Assembly (NCBI GenBank): GCA_036747295.1 | Contig: DAIOCN010000028.1 | Coordinates: 1 to 36,178 of the forward strand | Length of the DNA stretch: 36,178 bases | Source: UBA4736 sp002404015 | GTDB lineage: Bacteria; Chloroflexota; Dormibacteria; Dormibacterales; Dormibacteraceae | Direction: 5' to 3' | In this document: one piece after another, positions 34,867 through 36,178 of the stretch | How positions within the stretch are numbered: the stretch's first letter is position 1 | How the letters are laid out: every line of letters begins with the position of its first letter | Notes under the pieces: model-generated | Seen by the model: only the letters and a program-made list of their open reading frames with translations | Database searches by the model: none | What the model was told of the DNA's origin: nothing | Made by a program: the position numbers and the translations under genes

Positions 34867-36018
34867 TTGAAACCTGATTGGTCGTCGCTGCGCTCGGAAT
34901 TCCCGCTGCTGGATCGTTACATATACCTCAACGCCTGCTCGCTGGGACCTCTTCCAAAGGTTGGGCGGGAGGCGCTGGAGCGGTACGCCGCCGACTGGGA
35001 CGCCCAGGGCACGCCGGTCTGGTTCTCGACCTGGTTCCCGCTCCTTGCGCGCCTGCGCGCGCGACTTGCTGAGCTGTTGGGGGCGCCCGAGGGCTCGGTC
35101 GCCATCGCGCCTTCGGTCTCCGTCGCGCTTACTACCATGGCCTCCTGCCTGCCCCTGCAGGAGCGCTCCAAGGTCCTGGTCGGCGGCCTGGACTTTCCGA
35201 CCATCGGCCACCAGTGGCTGTCGCGGCCCGGCCTGGAGGTGGAGTTCGTGCCCTCCGCGGACGGCGTGACGATCCCGCCCGCCGACTTCGCCGAGCGCAT
35301 CGACTCCGACACCGCCCTGGTCGTGACGACCCACCTCTTCTACACGACCGGCTACCTGCAGTACGTCAGGGCGATCGCCGACGCCGCCCACGCCGCCGGG
35401 GCGCTGCTGGTGGTGGACGGCTACCAGACCGTCGGCTGCGTGCCGGTGGACGTGGTCCAGATGGACTGCGACGTGTTCGTCGCGGGCGCCCTCAAGTGGC
35501 TGTGCGGCGGCCCGGGCACGGCCTTCACCTACTGCCGGCCCTCCCTGATCCCAAGCCTCCGACCCCAGGGCACCGGCTGGTTCGCGACCCGGGAGCCGTT
35601 CACGTTCAACCTGGAGTCGCTGGACTTCGCCGACGACGCCCGCCGCTTCGAGACGGGCACGTACGCGATGCCCTCGAGCTACGCGGCGCTGGCCGCGCTG
35701 GAATTCATCCTCGACTCGGTCGGGGTGGAGGGGATCTGCGAGCGGCTGCGCGACCTCAGCGACCGCATCCTGGAGCGCTGCGACGAGGCGGGGGTGCGGA
35801 CCTTCACGCCCCGCGAGCGCTCCCAGCGCTGCGGCATCGTCACCCTGGAGTGCGGGCGGCCCGAGGAGGTGGAGGCGGCCCTGCACGCGGACGGCGTGAT
35901 CGTGGACTCCCGCCCCGGTCGAGTCCGCCTGTCACCGCACTGGTGCGTGACCGACGCCGAGCTGGAGCGCGGAATGGACCTGGTCCTGGCCCACCTGAAG
36001 GAGCGCGCGGCGGTCTAG
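34867..36018 (+). CDS. PLP-dependent class V aminotransferase family protein
   Basis: 383 aa, fold-type I. The PLP lysine is Lys210 in VFVAGALKWLCGGPGTAF; Asp184 and Gln187 (VVDGYQTVG) are the residues expected to contact the pyridine N and O3'. N-terminal YIYLNACSLGPLP is the usual substrate-loop start. Class V includes cysteine desulfurases, kynureninase and isopenicillin N epimerase-like enzymes; the lack of a mobile catalytic-Cys loop argues against a desulfurase, and the sequence looks nearest to the epimerase/kynureninase-like group (inference). TTG start at 34867 with AGGGGG 5 nt upstream. Confidence 0.85.
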   Translation: MKPDWSSLRSEFPLLDRYIYLNACSLGPLPKVGREALERYAADWDAQGTPVWFSTWFPLLARLRARLAELLGAPEGSVAIAPSVSVALTTMASCLPLQERSKVLVGGLDFPTIGHQWLSRPGLEVEFVPSADGVTIPPADFAERIDSDTALVVTTHLFYTTGYLQYVRAIADAAHAAGALLVVDGYQTVGCVPVDVVQMDCDVFVAGALKWLCGGPGTAFTYCRPSLIPSLRPQGTGWFATREPFTFNLESLDFADDARRFETGTYAMPSSYAALAALEFILDSVGVEGICERLRDLSDRILERCDEAGVRTFTPRERSQRCGIVTLECGRPEEVEAALHADGVIVDSRPGRVRLSPHWCVTDAELERGMDLVLAHLKERAAV

Positions 36019-36020
36019 AG

Positions 36021-36075
36021 AATCTCCAAAAGAATCGCTCTCGCCCTTATGGGGAGGATTTGGGAAGGGGTCCCT
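36021..36075. repeat. Family C intergenic repeat, copy C2 (inverted relative to C1)
   Basis: Begins 2 bp after the aminotransferase stop. Its reverse complement AGGGACCCCTTCCCAAATC, CTCCCCATAAGGGCGAG matches C1 at about 32 of 36 positions. Both copies lie just behind plus-strand genes but in opposite orientation. Confidence 0.75.
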
Positions 36076-36112
36076 TCTAGCTGGCGCTTACGCGGTCAGG
36101 TTCCGATTAGGA

Positions 36113-36178
36113 CCCCCACCCTCCCCTCCCCCCTGTCCTGTCCCGAATCCACCGAAGGTGGAGTGAGATAGGGGGCTG
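36113..36178. other. G-quadruplex-prone tract and hairpin at window end
   Basis: The minus strand of 36113-36133 reads GGGGGG-A-GGGG-A-GGG-T-GGGGG, four G-runs with single-base loops. Next to it, CCCCCT (36129-36134) and AGGGGG (36170-36175) enclose an inner hairpin TCCACC-GAA-GGTGGA (about 36148-36162). No gene is visible from 36019 to the end; this may be the edge of another repeat. Confidence 0.6.

Overview
This window is a high-GC bacterial chromosome fragment. Most of it is the string of translation and transcription genes rpoB-rpoC // rpsL-rpsG-fusA-tuf-S10-spc-alpha, all read from the minus strand. It runs into rpoA, which is cut by the left edge. The 100-base run of N inside rpsE indicates a scaffolded draft, possibly metagenomic, assembly. 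Zinc-ribbon (C+) forms of S4, S14, L36 and L24, a zinc-type adenylate kinase LID, a deazaflavin (F420)-type reductase and very frequent GTG/TTG starts fit a high-GC Terrabacteria lineage. My guess is Chloroflexota/Dormibacterota-like rather than classical Actinobacteria, but this is inference with low confidence.

Layout from right to left, following transcription. At 34867-36018 (+) a class V aminotransferase diverges from rpoB (31213-34755, -), which is followed by rpoC (26851-31143, -). A 5.6-kb accessory island then separates rpoC from rpsL. It has a plus-strand part (AlkD-like DNA glycosylase, a frameshifted VOC gene, a DDN-like reductase, a small lipoprotein) and a minus-strand operon (NodB deacetylase, orphan peptide-binding protein, NodB lipoprotein). 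From 21072 down to 1 the str-S10-spc-alpha cluster is continuous: rpsL, rpsG, fusA, tuf, rpsJ, rplC, rplD, rplW, rplB, rpsS, rplV, rpsC, rplP, rpmC, rpsQ, rplN, rplX, rplE, rpsN, rpsH, rplF, rplR, rpsE, rpmD, rplO, secY, adk, map, infA, rpmJ, rpsM, rpsK, rpsD, rpoA.

The most unusual content is between the genes. Most junctions overlap or are shorter than 32 bp. Every longer junction in the rpsL-to-rpoA cluster, except infA-map, contains a copy of a dispersed palindromic repeat. I see three families there: A (about 33 bp, five copies), B (101 and 197 bp with inverted ends, two copies) and D (about 105 bp with hairpins, two copies). A fourth family, C, lies behind plus-strand genes. Arms of A, B and D carry paired compensatory differences between copies, and several copies supply the stop codon, last codons or start-proximal bases of the neighbouring r-protein gene. 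This looks like a mobile or RNA-processing hairpin system that has colonised the core ribosomal operon.

A second oddity is that S3, S5, L15, L22 and L29 carry long low-complexity Ala/Pro/Glu/Lys tails, partly built of DNA tandem repeats. One of these repeats caused the assembly gap.
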